A DNA stretch of 64,000 bases from Streptomyces sp. Ru62 (GCF_002920615.1 NZ_PQSU01000001.1:186001-250000), one strand, 5' to 3'; counted from the stretch's first letter, positions 1 through 9,094 are shown. A program made the numbers and translations. The notes: generated by a model not told the origin, from the letters alone.

Positions 1-2
1 GC

Positions 3-176
3 GCGGGACCGCTGGTTCGACTGACCCCGGCCGGTGCCGCCCAGGCCGCGGACGACTCGGGCATCAAGGGCGCCGCGGAGTTCACCCTCTACGGCGCCGA
101 CAACGGGTACGCGGACACGGCGAAGCCCACCTGCACCAAGGTCAACGCCACCGGTGACTTCGTCGACGTGCGGTGA
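3..176 (+). CDS. C-terminus of a secreted hypothetical protein (partial)
   Basis: Only the last 57 codons lie in the window; the start is upstream of base 1. The reading frame has strong G/C third positions and stops at TGA 174-176. The C-terminus (TKVNATGDFVDVR) loosely resembles the end of the next protein (AVNAASDYVDVQ), so the two may be neighbouring paralogues of a small exported Streptomyces family. The visible part has no catalytic motif. A single Cys (PTCTK) is present. The function is unknown. Confidence 0.6.
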   Translation, partial: AGPLVRLTPAGAAQAADDSGIKGAAEFTLYGADNGYADTAKPTCTKVNATGDFVDVR

Positions 177-376
177 GCGGCGCGGTTCCCGCCCCGGGAG
201 TGCCTGCCGTCGCTCCCGGGGCGGAACGTTCCCTCTCAGTTGTGTCATGTGCTGGTAATCCGAGGCCCAAATCTGGCCGGAACGAGGTCTTGCCGTACAA
301 CCGGAGCCCTGCCTCGCGGATCTGATCGCCTGAGTCGACCGACTCCACGATCACTTCTCCCTTCAGGGAAACGCAC

Positions 377-1207
377 ATGCGCATACGTGCCACCGTGGCC
401 GCCGTCTCCGGCGCCCTGGCCCTCTCCGCCTTCGCCGTCCCGGCCGCACACGCCACCGGTGACTCCGGCACGCCGTACACGCTGAACGTCAGCTTCTCGA
501 ACGTCACCATCGCCAAGGCGATCAAGGTCGGCACCACCAACGAGGTCAGTGCCACCTACTCGTACACGCTGACGCACGGTTCCGAGGTGAACATCGCGGC
601 GAAGGACTTCTACACCGACGCCTTCCTGTACAAGGGCTCGTACGACACCGCGACGGCCGAGCTGTACGGCGACGACCCCGCGACCTGCACCCCCGTCACA
701 GCGACGACGGCCACCTGCAAGGGCACCGTCGACATCTACCCGGCCGACGGCGACCTGAAGAGCGCCTGGGCCGGTTCCTGGGGCGTGGCCGCCGAGGCCG
801 TCGCCTTCAACGGCCAGGACCAGAACAACCCCGACCTGAGCAAGGTCGGCTACAAGGACAAGAGCGGCCTCGGCAGCACCCTGGTGCAGCGCTACTCCAA
901 GCTCACCGTCAACGCGGGCCCCGAGCCCGTCGGCAAGGGCAAGACCCTCACGGTGACGGGCAAGCTGAGCCGGGCGAGCTGGGACGACCACCTGTACCAC
1001 GGCTACACCAGCCAGCCGGTCAAGCTCCAGTTCGAGAAGGCGGGCACGTCCACCTGGACCACCGTCAAGACGGTGTACACGGACTCGTCCGGCAACCTGA
1101 AGACCACCACCACCGCGAACTACGACGGCTACTGGCGCTACAGCTTCGCGGGCACCTCGACCACCCCGGCGGTCAACGCCGCGTCCGACTACGTCGACGT
1201 GCAGTAG
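377..1207 (+). CDS. Secreted hypothetical protein with Ig-like C-terminal domain
   Basis: The product has 276 residues. It has a clear Sec signal peptide: MRIR, then a hydrophobic Ala-rich segment to about residue 26, with likely cleavage after AHA. The mature part is rich in Thr, Ser, Tyr and Asp. The second half, from about residue 175 (VNAGPEPVGKGKTLTVTGKL onward), looks like the beta-sandwich repeats of Streptomyces surface proteins ('KLxVNAxPEPVxKGKTLTVTGxL'). A Cys pair (CTPV...TCKG) near residues 116-126 could form a disulfide. It is a possible paralogue of the partial gene upstream. It converges on the P-type ATPase gene, only 16 bp away. The molecular role is not known; a structural or matrix role is plausible. 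Confidence 0.75.
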   Translation: MRIRATVAAVSGALALSAFAVPAAHATGDSGTPYTLNVSFSNVTIAKAIKVGTTNEVSATYSYTLTHGSEVNIAAKDFYTDAFLYKGSYDTATAELYGDDPATCTPVTATTATCKGTVDIYPADGDLKSAWAGSWGVAAEAVAFNGQDQNNPDLSKVGYKDKSGLGSTLVQRYSKLTVNAGPEPVGKGKTLTVTGKLSRASWDDHLYHGYTSQPVKLQFEKAGTSTWTTVKTVYTDSSGNLKTTTTANYDGYWRYSFAGTSTTPAVNAASDYVDVQ

Positions 1208-1223
1208 CGGCACCCGACCGGAC

Positions 1224-3620
1224 TCAGTCCGGGAAGCGGCGGCCGACCCACCTCCACAGGTACTCCAGGGCGGCCGCCGCCACCGCGGCCACGCCGACCG
1301 CCGTCCACGGCAAGGTCATCCCGACCAGCTTCAGCGCGAAGAAGCCCTGTAGCGCGGGAACGGCGAGGACCAGCAGGAAGGCCACGGCCATCGCGGCCAC
1401 CAGCGCCACCCGCCACCAGGTGTAGGGGCGGGCGATGATCGCCAGGACCCACATCGAGATCAGGAACAGGGTCAGGGTGGCCGCGCTCGTCTCCGCGGCC
1501 AGGGCGCCGGGACCGGTGTAGTGGTGCCGCGCCAGCAGGTACGTGGCGAAGGTCGCGACGCCGGCCAGCACCCCGCCGGGGATCGCGTACCGCATCACCC
1601 GGCGCACGAAGTGCGGCCTCGCCCGCTCCGTGTTCGGGGCGAGGGCCAGGAAGAAGGCCGGGACGCCGATGGTGAGCGTGGACAGCAGGGTCAGGTGCCG
1701 GGGCAGGAACGGGTACTCCACCTGCCAGCACACCACCAGCACCGCCAGCAGCACCGAGTAGACCGTCTTCACCAGGAACAGCGTCGCCACGCGCGTGATG
1801 TTGCCGATCACCCGGCGGCCCTCGGCGACCACCGAGGGCAGGGTCGCGAAGCTGTTGTCCAGCAGCACGATCTGGGCCACCGCCCGCGTGGCCTCCGAAC
1901 CGGAGCCCATCGCGACCCCGATGTCCGCGTCCTTCAGGGCCAGCACGTCGTTCACGCCGTCCCCGGTCATCGCGACCGTGTGCCCGCGCGACTGGAGCGC
2001 GCCCACCATGTCCCGCTTCTGCTGCGGGGTCACCCGCCCGAAGACGGTGCCCGCGTCCAGGGCCTTCGCCATCGCCGGCCGCTCGGCGGGCAGCCGCCGC
2101 GCGTCCACCGCCGTACCCTCCAGGCCCAGCTTGGCGGCGACCGCGCCGACCGAGACGGCGTTGTCACCCGAGATGACCTTGGCGCGGACGTCCTGCTCGG
2201 CGAAGTAGCGCAGGGTGTCGGAGGCGTCGGGCCGCAGCCGCTGTTCCAGCACGACCAGGGCGGTGGGGCGGGCGCCCCGGGCCGGCTCGACGTCGTCCAG
2301 GTCGCGGTGCGCGCGGGCCAGCAGCAGCACGCGCAGGCCCTGCTCGTTCAGGCGCTCGGTCTCGGCCAGTGCCGGGTCGTCGGCGCCGAGGAGCACGTCC
2401 GGTGCGCCCAGCAGCCAGGTGCTGGTCTCGCCGTCGCCCTCGCTGAAGGCGGCTCCGCTGTACCTGCGGGCGGAGGAGAAGGGCAGCGACTCGACGCAGC
2501 GCCAGTCGTCGCTGTCCGGGTAGGCGTCGATGATCGCCTGGAGGGAGGCGTTGGGGCGCGGGTCGGACTCGCCGAGCGCGCCGAGCACCTTGCGTACGTA
2601 CGTCTCGTCCGCCCCGTCCAGCGTCCGCAGCTCGGTGACGTCCATGCCGCCCTCGGTGAGCGTGCCGGTCTTGTCCAGGCAGACGGTGTCGACGCGGGCC
2701 AGCCCCTCGATGGCCGGCAGCTCCTGCACGAGGCACTGCTTGCGGCCGAGCCGGATGACGCCGATCGCGAAGGCCACGGAGGTGAGCAGCACCAGCCCCT
2801 CGGGGACCATCGGCACGATCCCGCCGACCGTGCGGGCCACGGCGTCCTTCAGGTCGTCGTTCTTGACCACGAGCTGGGTGATGACGAGTCCGACGGCCGC
2901 CGGGACCATCATCCAGGTGACGTACTTCAGGATCGTGGAGATGCCGGAGCGCAGCTCGGAGTGGACGAGCGTGAACCGGGACGCCTCCTCGGCGAGCTGG
3001 GCGGCGTAGGCCTCGCGGCCGACCCTGGTGGCGGTGAAGGCGCCGCCGCCCGCGACCACGAAGCTTCCGGACAGCACCGGGTCACCGGGGCGTTTGACGA
3101 CGGGATCGGCCTCGCCGGTGAGCAGCGACTCGTCGATCTCCAGCCCGTCCGCCTCCGCGCACACCCCGTCGACCACTATCTTGTCGCCCGGGCCGATCTC
3201 GATGAGGTCGTCCAGGACGATCTCATGGGTGGCCACCTCGGTCGCGACCCCGTCCCGCCGTACCGTCGGCCGGGCCTCCCCGATCACCGCGAGCGAGTCC
3301 AGGGTCTGTTTGGCCCGCCACTCCTGGACGATGCCGATGCCGGTGTTGGCGAGGATCACGAAGCCGAAGAGGCTGTCCTGGATCGGCGCCACGAACAGCG
3401 TGATCAGCCACAGGACGCCGATGATCGCGTTGAACCGGGTGAAGACGTTGGCCCGGACGATCTCCCCGAGCGACCGGCTGCTGCGCACCGGTATGTCGTT
3501 CACGAGGCCCCGGCCGACGCGGTCCGCGACCTCGGCACCGGTCAGCCCGGTCGCGGGGCGCCCCGGCAGGGCCACGGGACGCACGGGGTCGATGTCGGCG
3601 CCCGCGTCTATATGGCTCAT
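1224..3620 (-). CDS. HAD-IC family P-type cation-transporting ATPase (CtpE-like)
   Basis: A 798-residue P-type ATPase. The phosphorylation motif DKTGTLT is at about D316, the actuator motif SLLTGEADPV near residue 165, and the hinge TGDGVND near residue 551, followed by DIGVAMGSGSEATR. Pairs of hydrophobic segments flank the A domain, and about six more follow residue 600. There is no N-terminal heavy-metal (CxxC) domain, and the intramembrane metal motif CPC/CPH is absent, so a copper or zinc pump is unlikely. The overall pattern matches the mycobacterial CtpE branch, reported to move Ca2+; the substrate here is inferred from family. The ATG lies at 3618-3620. The gene is monocistronic by spacing. 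Confidence 0.88.
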   Translation of the reverse strand: MSHIDAGADIDPVRPVALPGRPATGLTGAEVADRVGRGLVNDIPVRSSRSLGEIVRANVFTRFNAIIGVLWLITLFVAPIQDSLFGFVILANTGIGIVQEWRAKQTLDSLAVIGEARPTVRRDGVATEVATHEIVLDDLIEIGPGDKIVVDGVCAEADGLEIDESLLTGEADPVVKRPGDPVLSGSFVVAGGGAFTATRVGREAYAAQLAEEASRFTLVHSELRSGISTILKYVTWMMVPAAVGLVITQLVVKNDDLKDAVARTVGGIVPMVPEGLVLLTSVAFAIGVIRLGRKQCLVQELPAIEGLARVDTVCLDKTGTLTEGGMDVTELRTLDGADETYVRKVLGALGESDPRPNASLQAIIDAYPDSDDWRCVESLPFSSARRYSGAAFSEGDGETSTWLLGAPDVLLGADDPALAETERLNEQGLRVLLLARAHRDLDDVEPARGARPTALVVLEQRLRPDASDTLRYFAEQDVRAKVISGDNAVSVGAVAAKLGLEGTAVDARRLPAERPAMAKALDAGTVFGRVTPQQKRDMVGALQSRGHTVAMTGDGVNDVLALKDADIGVAMGSGSEATRAVAQIVLLDNSFATLPSVVAEGRRVIGNITRVATLFLVKTVYSVLLAVLVVCWQVEYPFLPRHLTLLSTLTIGVPAFFLALAPNTERARPHFVRRVMRYAIPGGVLAGVATFATYLLARHHYTGPGALAAETSAATLTLFLISMWVLAIIARPYTWWRVALVAAMAVAFLLVLAVPALQGFFALKLVGMTLPWTAVGVAAVAAAALEYLWRWVGRRFPD

Positions 3621-3788
3621 GCAGTCGACGGTACGTGCGATGCCGCCCAGCCGCCCACCGGACCCGCCGGGCCGGAGATCGAGCGTTCGTGGACGGGCTG
3701 TTCCGGCCGGCCGAGTCGGGTGGGGTGGGCGGCTGGGAGAGGGGGGTCTGGGGGCGGCGCCCCCGGTGGCCGGCCGGAGCCTGCCGGG

Positions 3789-4055
3789 CTATTCGGCCGA
3801 CGTCGCCCTCGAAGCCGCCGCCCGCCTCAGCGCGGCGTCCCGCTTGCGTACGTACCAGACGCCGATCAGCCCCAGCCCGCCCCCGGCCAGGCACGTCCAC
3901 AGCCACCACAGGTGCCCGTGGTCCTCGAACCAGCCGTAGAAGGGGAGCTGGACCAGGAAGAGGACGAACCACACGAGGGTGCCGCCGGTGATCGTGGCGA
4001 CCACGGGCCCCTCCAGGGGCTCCGGCGCCTCGTGCTTGGGGGTCCACTTAGCCAT
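3789..4055 (-). CDS. DUF2530 membrane protein
   Basis: An 88-residue protein starting at the ATG (MAKWTPKHEAPEPLEG); an in-frame GTG two codons upstream is less likely. It has two predicted membrane segments (about residues 20-38 and 48-66) and a basic C-terminal tail with RKRDAALRR. Length and pattern fit the DUF2530 family, small actinobacterial two-helix membrane proteins of unknown function. It is divergent from the purine permease gene, 150 bp away. Confidence 0.75.
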   Translation of the reverse strand: MAKWTPKHEAPEPLEGPVVATITGGTLVWFVLFLVQLPFYGWFEDHGHLWWLWTCLAGGGLGLIGVWYVRKRDAALRRAAASRATSAE

Positions 4056-4205
4056 GCGCACAGCTTAAGCGCCGTCGGGGTCTACGCGCGGAGATAGCGA
4101 TCTGCCACTCATACGTTCATACTGAAACCGTTTGTCTTTGACCGCTTCTGATCGTAGGAAACTCCAACGGGGCTCGGGGGAACCCCGCTGGTGATGAGGT
4201 CCCGC

Positions 4206-5657
4206 ATGTCCACCTCGGCACCCGCCAAGGTCCCCACCCCCGAGAAGCCGGGTGGCGCGCCCGCCTACGGCGCCCTCGACCGCTACTTCAAGATCTCCGA
4301 GCGCGGCAGCAACCTCGCCCGTGAGGTCCGTGGCGGTTTCGCCACCTTCTTCGCGATGGCGTACATCATCGTGCTGAACCCGATCATCCTCAGCAGCGCG
4401 AAGGACATGTACGGCCACCACCTGGACAACGGCCAGCTGGTGACGGCGACCGCGCTGACGGCCGCGTTCTCCACGCTGCTGATGGGCGTCATCGGCAACG
4501 TGCCGATCGCGCTCGCCGCCGGCCTCGGCGTGAACTCGGTCGTCGCCCTCCAGCTCGCGCCGCGCATGTCCTGGCCGGACGCCATGGGCATGGTCGTCCT
4601 CGCCGGTTTCGTGGTCATGCTGCTGGTCGCCACCGGGCTGCGCGAGCGCGTGATGAACGCCGTGCCGTTCGGTCTGCGCAAGGCGATCTCCATCGGTATC
4701 GGCCTGTTCATCATGCTGATCGGCCTGGTCGACTCCGGTTTCGTCACCCGTATGCCGGACGCCGCCCAGACCACCGTCCCGGTCCAGCTCGGCACCGGCG
4801 GTCACCTCACCGGCTGGCCGGTGCTGATCTTCATTCTGGGCGCGCTGCTCACCTTCGCGCTGATCGTCCGCAAGGTGCCGGGCGCGATCCTCATCTCCAT
4901 CGTCGGCATGACCGTCCTCGCGGTGATCATCAACGCGGTCGCCACGATCCCGTCCTGGGGCCTGACGGTCCCGAAGTGGCCGGGCAACCCGGTCGCCACC
5001 CCCGACTTCGGCCTGGTCGGCCAGGTCAGCCTGTTCGGCGGCTTCTCCAAGGTCGGCGTGCTGACCGGCATCCTCTTCGTCTTCACGGTCCTGCTGTCGT
5101 GCTTCTTCGACGCGATGGGCACGATCATGGGCATCAGCGACGAGGCCAAGCTGACCGACGCCGAGGGCTACATGCCGGGCATCAACAAGGTCCTCTTCGT
5201 GGACGGCCTCGCGGTCGCGGCGGGCGGTGCCAGCTCCTCCTCGGCCACCACCGCCTTCGTGGAGTCCACGGCCGGCGTCGGCGAGGGCGCCCGTACCGGC
5301 TTCGCGAACGTCGTCACGGGCGGCCTGTTCGCCGTCGCGCTGTTCCTCACCCCGATCGCCACGATGGTCCCCTCGCAGGCGGCCACCCCGGCGCTGGTCG
5401 CGGTCGGCTTCCTGATCCTGTCGAACTCCATCAAGGAGATCGACTGGGCGGACTACACCATCGCGATCCCGGCGTTCGTGACGATGCTGATGATGCCGTT
5501 CACCTACTCGATCACGAACGGCATCGGCATGGGCTTCATCACCTTCACGGTGCTGCGCCTGGTCGCCGGGCGGGCCCGGGAGATCCCGGCGGCGATGTAC
5601 GTCGTCTCGGCGGTCTTCGCCTTCTACTACCTGATGCCGGCCCTGGGCCTGACCTGA
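4206..5657 (+). CDS. NCS2-family (AzgA-type) purine permease
   Basis: A 483-residue polytopic membrane protein with about 12-14 hydrophobic segments. The motifs NPIILS, AAGLGVNS, SCFFDAMGT and GASSSSATTAFVESTAGV are those of the adenine/guanine/hypoxanthine transporter (AzgA) branch of NCS2, and its length is normal for that branch. The role is proton-coupled purine base uptake. I chose the ATG at 4206 because GATGAGG lies 6 bases upstream; the GTG at 4191 has no comparable Shine-Dalgarno. It is transcribed alone and converges on the ribbon-helix-helix gene 10 bp downstream. Confidence 0.87.
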   Translation: MSTSAPAKVPTPEKPGGAPAYGALDRYFKISERGSNLAREVRGGFATFFAMAYIIVLNPIILSSAKDMYGHHLDNGQLVTATALTAAFSTLLMGVIGNVPIALAAGLGVNSVVALQLAPRMSWPDAMGMVVLAGFVVMLLVATGLRERVMNAVPFGLRKAISIGIGLFIMLIGLVDSGFVTRMPDAAQTTVPVQLGTGGHLTGWPVLIFILGALLTFALIVRKVPGAILISIVGMTVLAVIINAVATIPSWGLTVPKWPGNPVATPDFGLVGQVSLFGGFSKVGVLTGILFVFTVLLSCFFDAMGTIMGISDEAKLTDAEGYMPGINKVLFVDGLAVAAGGASSSSATTAFVESTAGVGEGARTGFANVVTGGLFAVALFLTPIATMVPSQAATPALVAVGFLILSNSIKEIDWADYTIAIPAFVTMLMMPFTYSITNGIGMGFITFTVLRLVAGRAREIPAAMYVVSAVFAFYYLMPALGLT

Positions 5658-5667
5658 CCGGCGGGCG

Positions 5668-5850
5668 TCAGGTGACGCCGTAGAACTTCTCCGTCTCCTC
5701 GACGGCGGCCTGGAACCGCTCGTCGAAGTCATCCCGAATGAGCGTCCGGACGACATAGTCCTGGACGCTCATTCCTCTTCTCGCCGCGTGGTGCCGGAGC
5801 CGTTCGAGCAGCTCCCCGTCCATCCGCAGGCTGAGCACACTGGTCCCCAT
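5668..5850 (-). CDS. Ribbon-helix-helix (CopG-like) protein
   Basis: A 60-residue protein starting at MGTSVLSLRM. It has a beta strand (VLSLRM), a helix (ELLERLRHHAARRG), a turn (MSVQDY) and a second helix (VVRTLIRDDF). This is the ribbon-helix-helix DNA-binding fold typical of antitoxin or CopG-type proteins. The tail (DERFQAAVEETEKFYG) is acidic and helical. No toxin-like gene adjoins it: the next gene on this strand is far away, and the neighbours are a permease and a MarR regulator. It may be an orphan regulator. An in-frame GTG six codons upstream is an alternative start. Confidence 0.7.
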   Translation of the reverse strand: MGTSVLSLRMDGELLERLRHHAARRGMSVQDYVVRTLIRDDFDERFQAAVEETEKFYGVT

Positions 5851-5868
5851 GCGTACGAGGGTCGCCAC

Positions 5869-6005
5869 AGCCGGCCGCCCGATGCGTCGATTTCCCGACC
5901 CGGCTCACCCGTACGGGTGAACAGAGGGTTCAGTGGCGGGCGTCACGGGCATCCTGGGCGCGCCCGACTGGTCTTTAGCGAGAGTAATGAGTTACGCTAA
6001 AGAAC
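5869..6005 (+). promoter_or_regulatory. marR promoter/operator: CTTTAGCG inverted repeat at 5973-6002
   Basis: CTTTAGCG (5973-5980) and CGCTAAAG (5995-6002) form a perfect 8-bp inverted repeat with a 14-base spacer, ending 3 bases before the marR ATG. A smaller GTAA/TTAC symmetry lies inside. MarR-family regulators usually bind such palindromes over their own promoter, so this is a strong candidate autoregulatory operator. TACGCT at 5993-5998 is a possible -10 element and would place the transcript start at the ATG (leaderless mRNA). Confidence 0.6.
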
Positions 6006-6443
6006 ATGCCGGACCTTACCCATGGCGACGACGCGGCCGCCGTGAACGCACTCCGCTCCGCAGTGATGCGGCTGTCCCGTCGACTCAAGCACCAGCGGGT
6101 CGACGAGTCGCTGAGCCCCACCGAGATGTCGGTGCTCGGCACCCTCGCCCGATGCGGCTCCGCCACCCCGGGCGAACTGGCCCGCAAGGAGCACGTCCAG
6201 CCGCCGTCGATGACCCGCATCGTCGCGCTGCTCGAAGCCAAGGGGCTGGTCAGGCTGGAACCGCACCCCGAGGACCGGCGCCAGAAGGTCGTCACCCAGA
6301 CCGAGCAGGCCGAGGCCATGCTCGAAGAGAGCCGCCGCAAGCGCAACGCCTTCCTGGCCGGCCTGGCCGACGGCCTCGACGAGGACGAATGGGCGACCCT
6401 GCGCGCCGCCGCCCCCGTGCTGGAGAAACTCGCACACCTGTAA
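6006..6443 (+). CDS. MarR-family transcriptional regulator
   Basis: A 145-residue winged-helix protein. The first helix pair is followed by LSPTEMSVLGTLARCG, the recognition helix region TPGELARKEHVQPPSMTRIVALLEAKGLV, and the wing LEPHPEDRRQKVVTQT. The DxR motif in the wing (PEDRRQK) is typical of MarR. It sits 26 bp upstream of an MFS exporter on the same strand, the usual regulator-efflux arrangement, so it probably represses itself and the exporter until an inducer binds. The ATG comes directly after the palindrome. Confidence 0.88.
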   Translation: MPDLTHGDDAAAVNALRSAVMRLSRRLKHQRVDESLSPTEMSVLGTLARCGSATPGELARKEHVQPPSMTRIVALLEAKGLVRLEPHPEDRRQKVVTQTEQAEAMLEESRRKRNAFLAGLADGLDEDEWATLRAAAPVLEKLAHL

Positions 6444-6469
6444 GCGCGCCATCCGAGGAGGCGAACCCT

Positions 6470-7819
6470 TTGAGTACGGGATCCGGAACACCTTCCGCCC
6501 CCGCACCGGCCACCCCTACCACCACCCCTGTTTCCCGTAAGTCCTCGATGTTCAGCTCGCTGAGGATCCGGAACTACCGCCTCTTCTTCATCGGCCAGGT
6601 CGTCTCCAACACCGGCACCTGGATGCAGCGCATCGCCCAGGACTGGCTGGTCCTCAGCCTCACCGGCTCCTCCGCGGCCGTCGGCATCACGACGGCCCTC
6701 CAGTTCCTGCCGATGCTGCTGTTCGGGCTGTACGGCGGCGTCCTCGTGGACCGCCTGCCCAAGCGCCCCGCCCTGCTGGTCACCCAGACCGCGATGGCCC
6801 TCACCGGTCTCGTGCTCGCCGCACTGACCCTCTCCGGGCACGTCCACGTCTGGCACGTCTACGTCGCCGCCTTCGCCGTCGGCCTCGCCACGGTGGTCGA
6901 CAACCCCGCCCGGCAGTCCTTCGTCTCGGAGATGGTCGGCCCCGAGCAGTTGCAGAACGCGGTCAGCCTGAACTCGGCGAACTTCCAGTCCGCCCGGCTG
7001 GTCGGCCCCGCCGTCGCCGGCCTGATGATCACCGGAGTCGGCACCGGCTGGGCGTTCCTCGCCAACGGCCTGTCCTTCGCCGCGCCGATCGCCGGGCTGC
7101 TGCTGATGCGCGCCCGCGAACTGCACGTGGTCGAGCGCGCGCCGCGCGGCAAGGGCCAGCTCCGCGAGGGCCTGCGGTACGTGGCGAAGCGGCCGGAGCT
7201 GATCTGGCCGATCGTCCTGGTCGGCTTCATCGGCACCTTCGGCTTCAACTTCCCGGTGTGGCTGTCCGCCTACGCGGACCACGTCTTCGACGCCGGCGCC
7301 GGCGCCTACAGCCTCTTCAACACCCTGATGGCCGTCGGCTCCCTGGTCGGCGCCCTGCTGGCCGCCCGGCGCGGCACGGCCCGGCTGCGCGTGCTGATCG
7401 CCGCCGCGCTGGCCTTCGGCACGCTGGAGACCGTGGCCGCGGTGGCGCCGTCGTACTGGCTGTTCGCGCTGCTCATGGTCCCGATCGGGATCTTCGGCCT
7501 GACGGTGAACGTCACCGCGAACACCGCCGTGCAGATGGGCACCGACCCGGCCATGCGCGGCCGGGTGATGGCCCTGTTCATGATGGTGTTCATGGGCGGT
7601 ACGCCGCTGGGCGCGCCGGTGGTCGGCTGGATCACCGACACCTACGGCGCCCGGGTCGGCTTCGCGGCCGGCGGTGTGGTGTCGGCGGCGGCGGCCGGGG
7701 CGATCGGCCTGGTCCTCGCCCGCATCGGCGGCCTGCGCCTGTCCGTGGGCTGGCACCACGGCCATCCGCGGGTCCGCTTCGTGCCGCGCGAACGGGAGCA
7801 GCTCGCCACCGCCGCGTGA
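6470..7819 (+). CDS. MFS transporter (MFS_3/EntS-like efflux)
   Basis: A 449-residue protein. It starts at a rare TTG (6470-6472), chosen because GAGGAG lies 10 bases upstream and no ATG/GTG fits near it. About 12 hydrophobic segments start after SSLRIRNYRLFFIGQVVSNTGTWMQRIAQDWLVL, a signature of the MFS_3 group, which includes siderophore and drug exporters. GGVLVDRLPKR is the loop 2-3 motif. The last about 35 residues are polar. It is paired with the marR gene upstream. The substrate is unknown. Confidence 0.85.
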   Translation: MSTGSGTPSAPAPATPTTTPVSRKSSMFSSLRIRNYRLFFIGQVVSNTGTWMQRIAQDWLVLSLTGSSAAVGITTALQFLPMLLFGLYGGVLVDRLPKRPALLVTQTAMALTGLVLAALTLSGHVHVWHVYVAAFAVGLATVVDNPARQSFVSEMVGPEQLQNAVSLNSANFQSARLVGPAVAGLMITGVGTGWAFLANGLSFAAPIAGLLLMRARELHVVERAPRGKGQLREGLRYVAKRPELIWPIVLVGFIGTFGFNFPVWLSAYADHVFDAGAGAYSLFNTLMAVGSLVGALLAARRGTARLRVLIAAALAFGTLETVAAVAPSYWLFALLMVPIGIFGLTVNVTANTAVQMGTDPAMRGRVMALFMMVFMGGTPLGAPVVGWITDTYGARVGFAAGGVVSAAAAGAIGLVLARIGGLRLSVGWHHGHPRVRFVPREREQLATAA

Positions 7820-7838
7820 GCCTCCTGGCCGCCCCCCG

Positions 7839-8384
7839 TCAGCGTCCGCCCGGAGGGTCCTGGTCGACCCTCCGGGCCAGCACCTGTCCCGGCCAGTCGT
7901 CCGGGCCGTGGGTGTAGGTGTGCGTCGGGGTGAAGCCGTTGGCCTCGTAGTAGGCGACGAGCCCGCGGTCGTCGCCCGCGTAGCAGTCCACCCGGAGCAG
8001 GCCCACGCCGGCCCGCCGGGTCGTCTCGGCGGCGTGCGCGAGCAGCGCGCTGCCCACGCCCCGCCCCTTGAAGCGGCGGTCGGAGGCGAGCCAGTGGATG
8101 TACCGCTCGGGCTCGCCGGGCGGCGGGAGGTGGGACAGGTAGGCGCCGGGCCCGTCGGTGAGAGTGAGCGTGGCGGCCGGTACGCCGTCCACCTCGGCGA
8201 TGTACGTGGTGCCCTCGTCCATGGCGCGCACGACCGCCCCGACGGTCCTGGCGTGCTCCGACAGCGGCTCGGTGCCCCACTGGCGGGTCCGCCCCTGTGA
8301 GACGAGCCACTCCACGCTGCTGTCGAGCATGCCCAGTATCGCGGGCAGGTCCTCGGGGACGCCTTCTCGGATGGTGATCGCCAT
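7839..8384 (-). CDS. GNAT-family N-acetyltransferase
   Basis: A 181-residue GNAT starting at MAITIREGVPEDLPAI. The acetyl-CoA-binding signature is RRFKGRGVGSALLAHA (about residues 108-123), and the C-terminal motif B is YYEANGFTPTHTY. It converges on the MFS gene and is divergent from thpR, with start codons about 40 bp apart. The substrate cannot be told from sequence. Confidence 0.82.
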   Translation of the reverse strand: MAITIREGVPEDLPAILGMLDSSVEWLVSQGRTRQWGTEPLSEHARTVGAVVRAMDEGTTYIAEVDGVPAATLTLTDGPGAYLSHLPPPGEPERYIHWLASDRRFKGRGVGSALLAHAAETTRRAGVGLLRVDCYAGDDRGLVAYYEANGFTPTHTYTHGPDDWPGQVLARRVDQDPPGGR

Positions 8385-8424
8385 GGGGCCATCATGCCCG
8401 CCGGGGTCTGCGATCGTGAGGTGC

Positions 8425-8997
8425 ATGAGACTCTTCGCCGCCGTACTGCCTCCCGGGGACGTCGTGGAGGAACTCGCCGCGGAGGTGGCCCGGTTGAGGC
8501 GGCTTCCGGGGGCCGGCCGGCTGCGCTGGACCGCCCGCCCCGGCTGGCACTTCACCCTCGCGTTCTACGGCGAGGTCGCCGACGACGTCGTACCCGCCCT
8601 GTCGGACCGCCTGGCCCGCGCGGCCCACCGTACGGCCCCCTTCCCGCTCGCGCTCGCGGGCGGCGGCCAGTTCGGCCGGGGCCGGGCACTGTGGACGGGC
8701 GCCCGGGGGGACGTGGAGGCGCTGCGGCTGCTGGCCGACCGGGCGGAGGCCGCGGCCCGGAAGGCCGGGGTGCCGATGGGGGAACACCGGCGCTACAAGG
8801 CCCATCTGACGCTGGCCCGCAGCCGGGACGCGGTGGACGTACGGCCGTACGTGGCGGCCCTCGCGGAGTTCGCCGGCGGCACCTGGACCGTGGCCGACCT
8901 GGCGCTGGTGCGCAGCCGGCTGCCGGCGTCCGGGGTGCCGGGCGAGCAGCCGCGGTACGAGGTGGTCGAGCGCTGGGCGCTGGGCGGGGCCGGTTAG
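8425..8997 (+). CDS. thpR: RNA 2',3'-cyclic phosphodiesterase (ThpR)
   Basis: A 190-residue 2H phosphoesterase. Both catalytic HxTx motifs are visible: HFTL (about residues 46-49) and HLTL (about residues 131-134). The N-terminus MRLFAAVLPP is the family's typical start. Family members hydrolyse 2',3'-cyclic phosphodiester ends of RNA and were named for reversible 2'-5' RNA ligation in vitro. The ATG overlaps no upstream gene. Confidence 0.88.
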   Translation: MRLFAAVLPPGDVVEELAAEVARLRRLPGAGRLRWTARPGWHFTLAFYGEVADDVVPALSDRLARAAHRTAPFPLALAGGGQFGRGRALWTGARGDVEALRLLADRAEAAARKAGVPMGEHRRYKAHLTLARSRDAVDVRPYVAALAEFAGGTWTVADLALVRSRLPASGVPGEQPRYEVVERWALGGAG

Positions 8998-9007
8998 TCT
9001 CGAATAC

Positions 9008-9094
9008 GTGGACCCGAAAACCCGGAACCGGATCATGGCCGGTGTGCTTGTGTTGATGTTCGTGGTGGTGGCCTTGGCGTCGGCCGTCAGGTAG
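9008..9094 (+). CDS. Tiny single-pass membrane peptide (28 aa)
   Basis: This short ORF encodes MDPKTRNRIMAG followed by a continuous hydrophobic stretch (VLVLMFVVVALASAV) and a final Arg. Charged N-terminus plus one membrane helix is typical of genuine bacterial microproteins. It starts with GTG 10 bases after the thpR stop, so it may be co-transcribed. No strong Shine-Dalgarno is visible. Codon use is biased toward G/C third positions. The function is unknown. Confidence 0.5.
   Translation: MDPKTRNRIMAGVLVLMFVVVALASAVR

Noticed and set aside
1521..4097. An 858-codon forward frame opposite the P-type ATPase.
   Set aside because: No family match, biased toward Arg/Gly/Val as expected from antisense of GC-rich coding DNA; the reverse ATPase is certain.
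4062..4205. Purine riboswitch upstream of the NCS2 permease.
   Set aside because: The 144-bp leader has no three-way-junction pattern or conserved purine-aptamer core; only a short GGGG/CCCC hairpin is visible.
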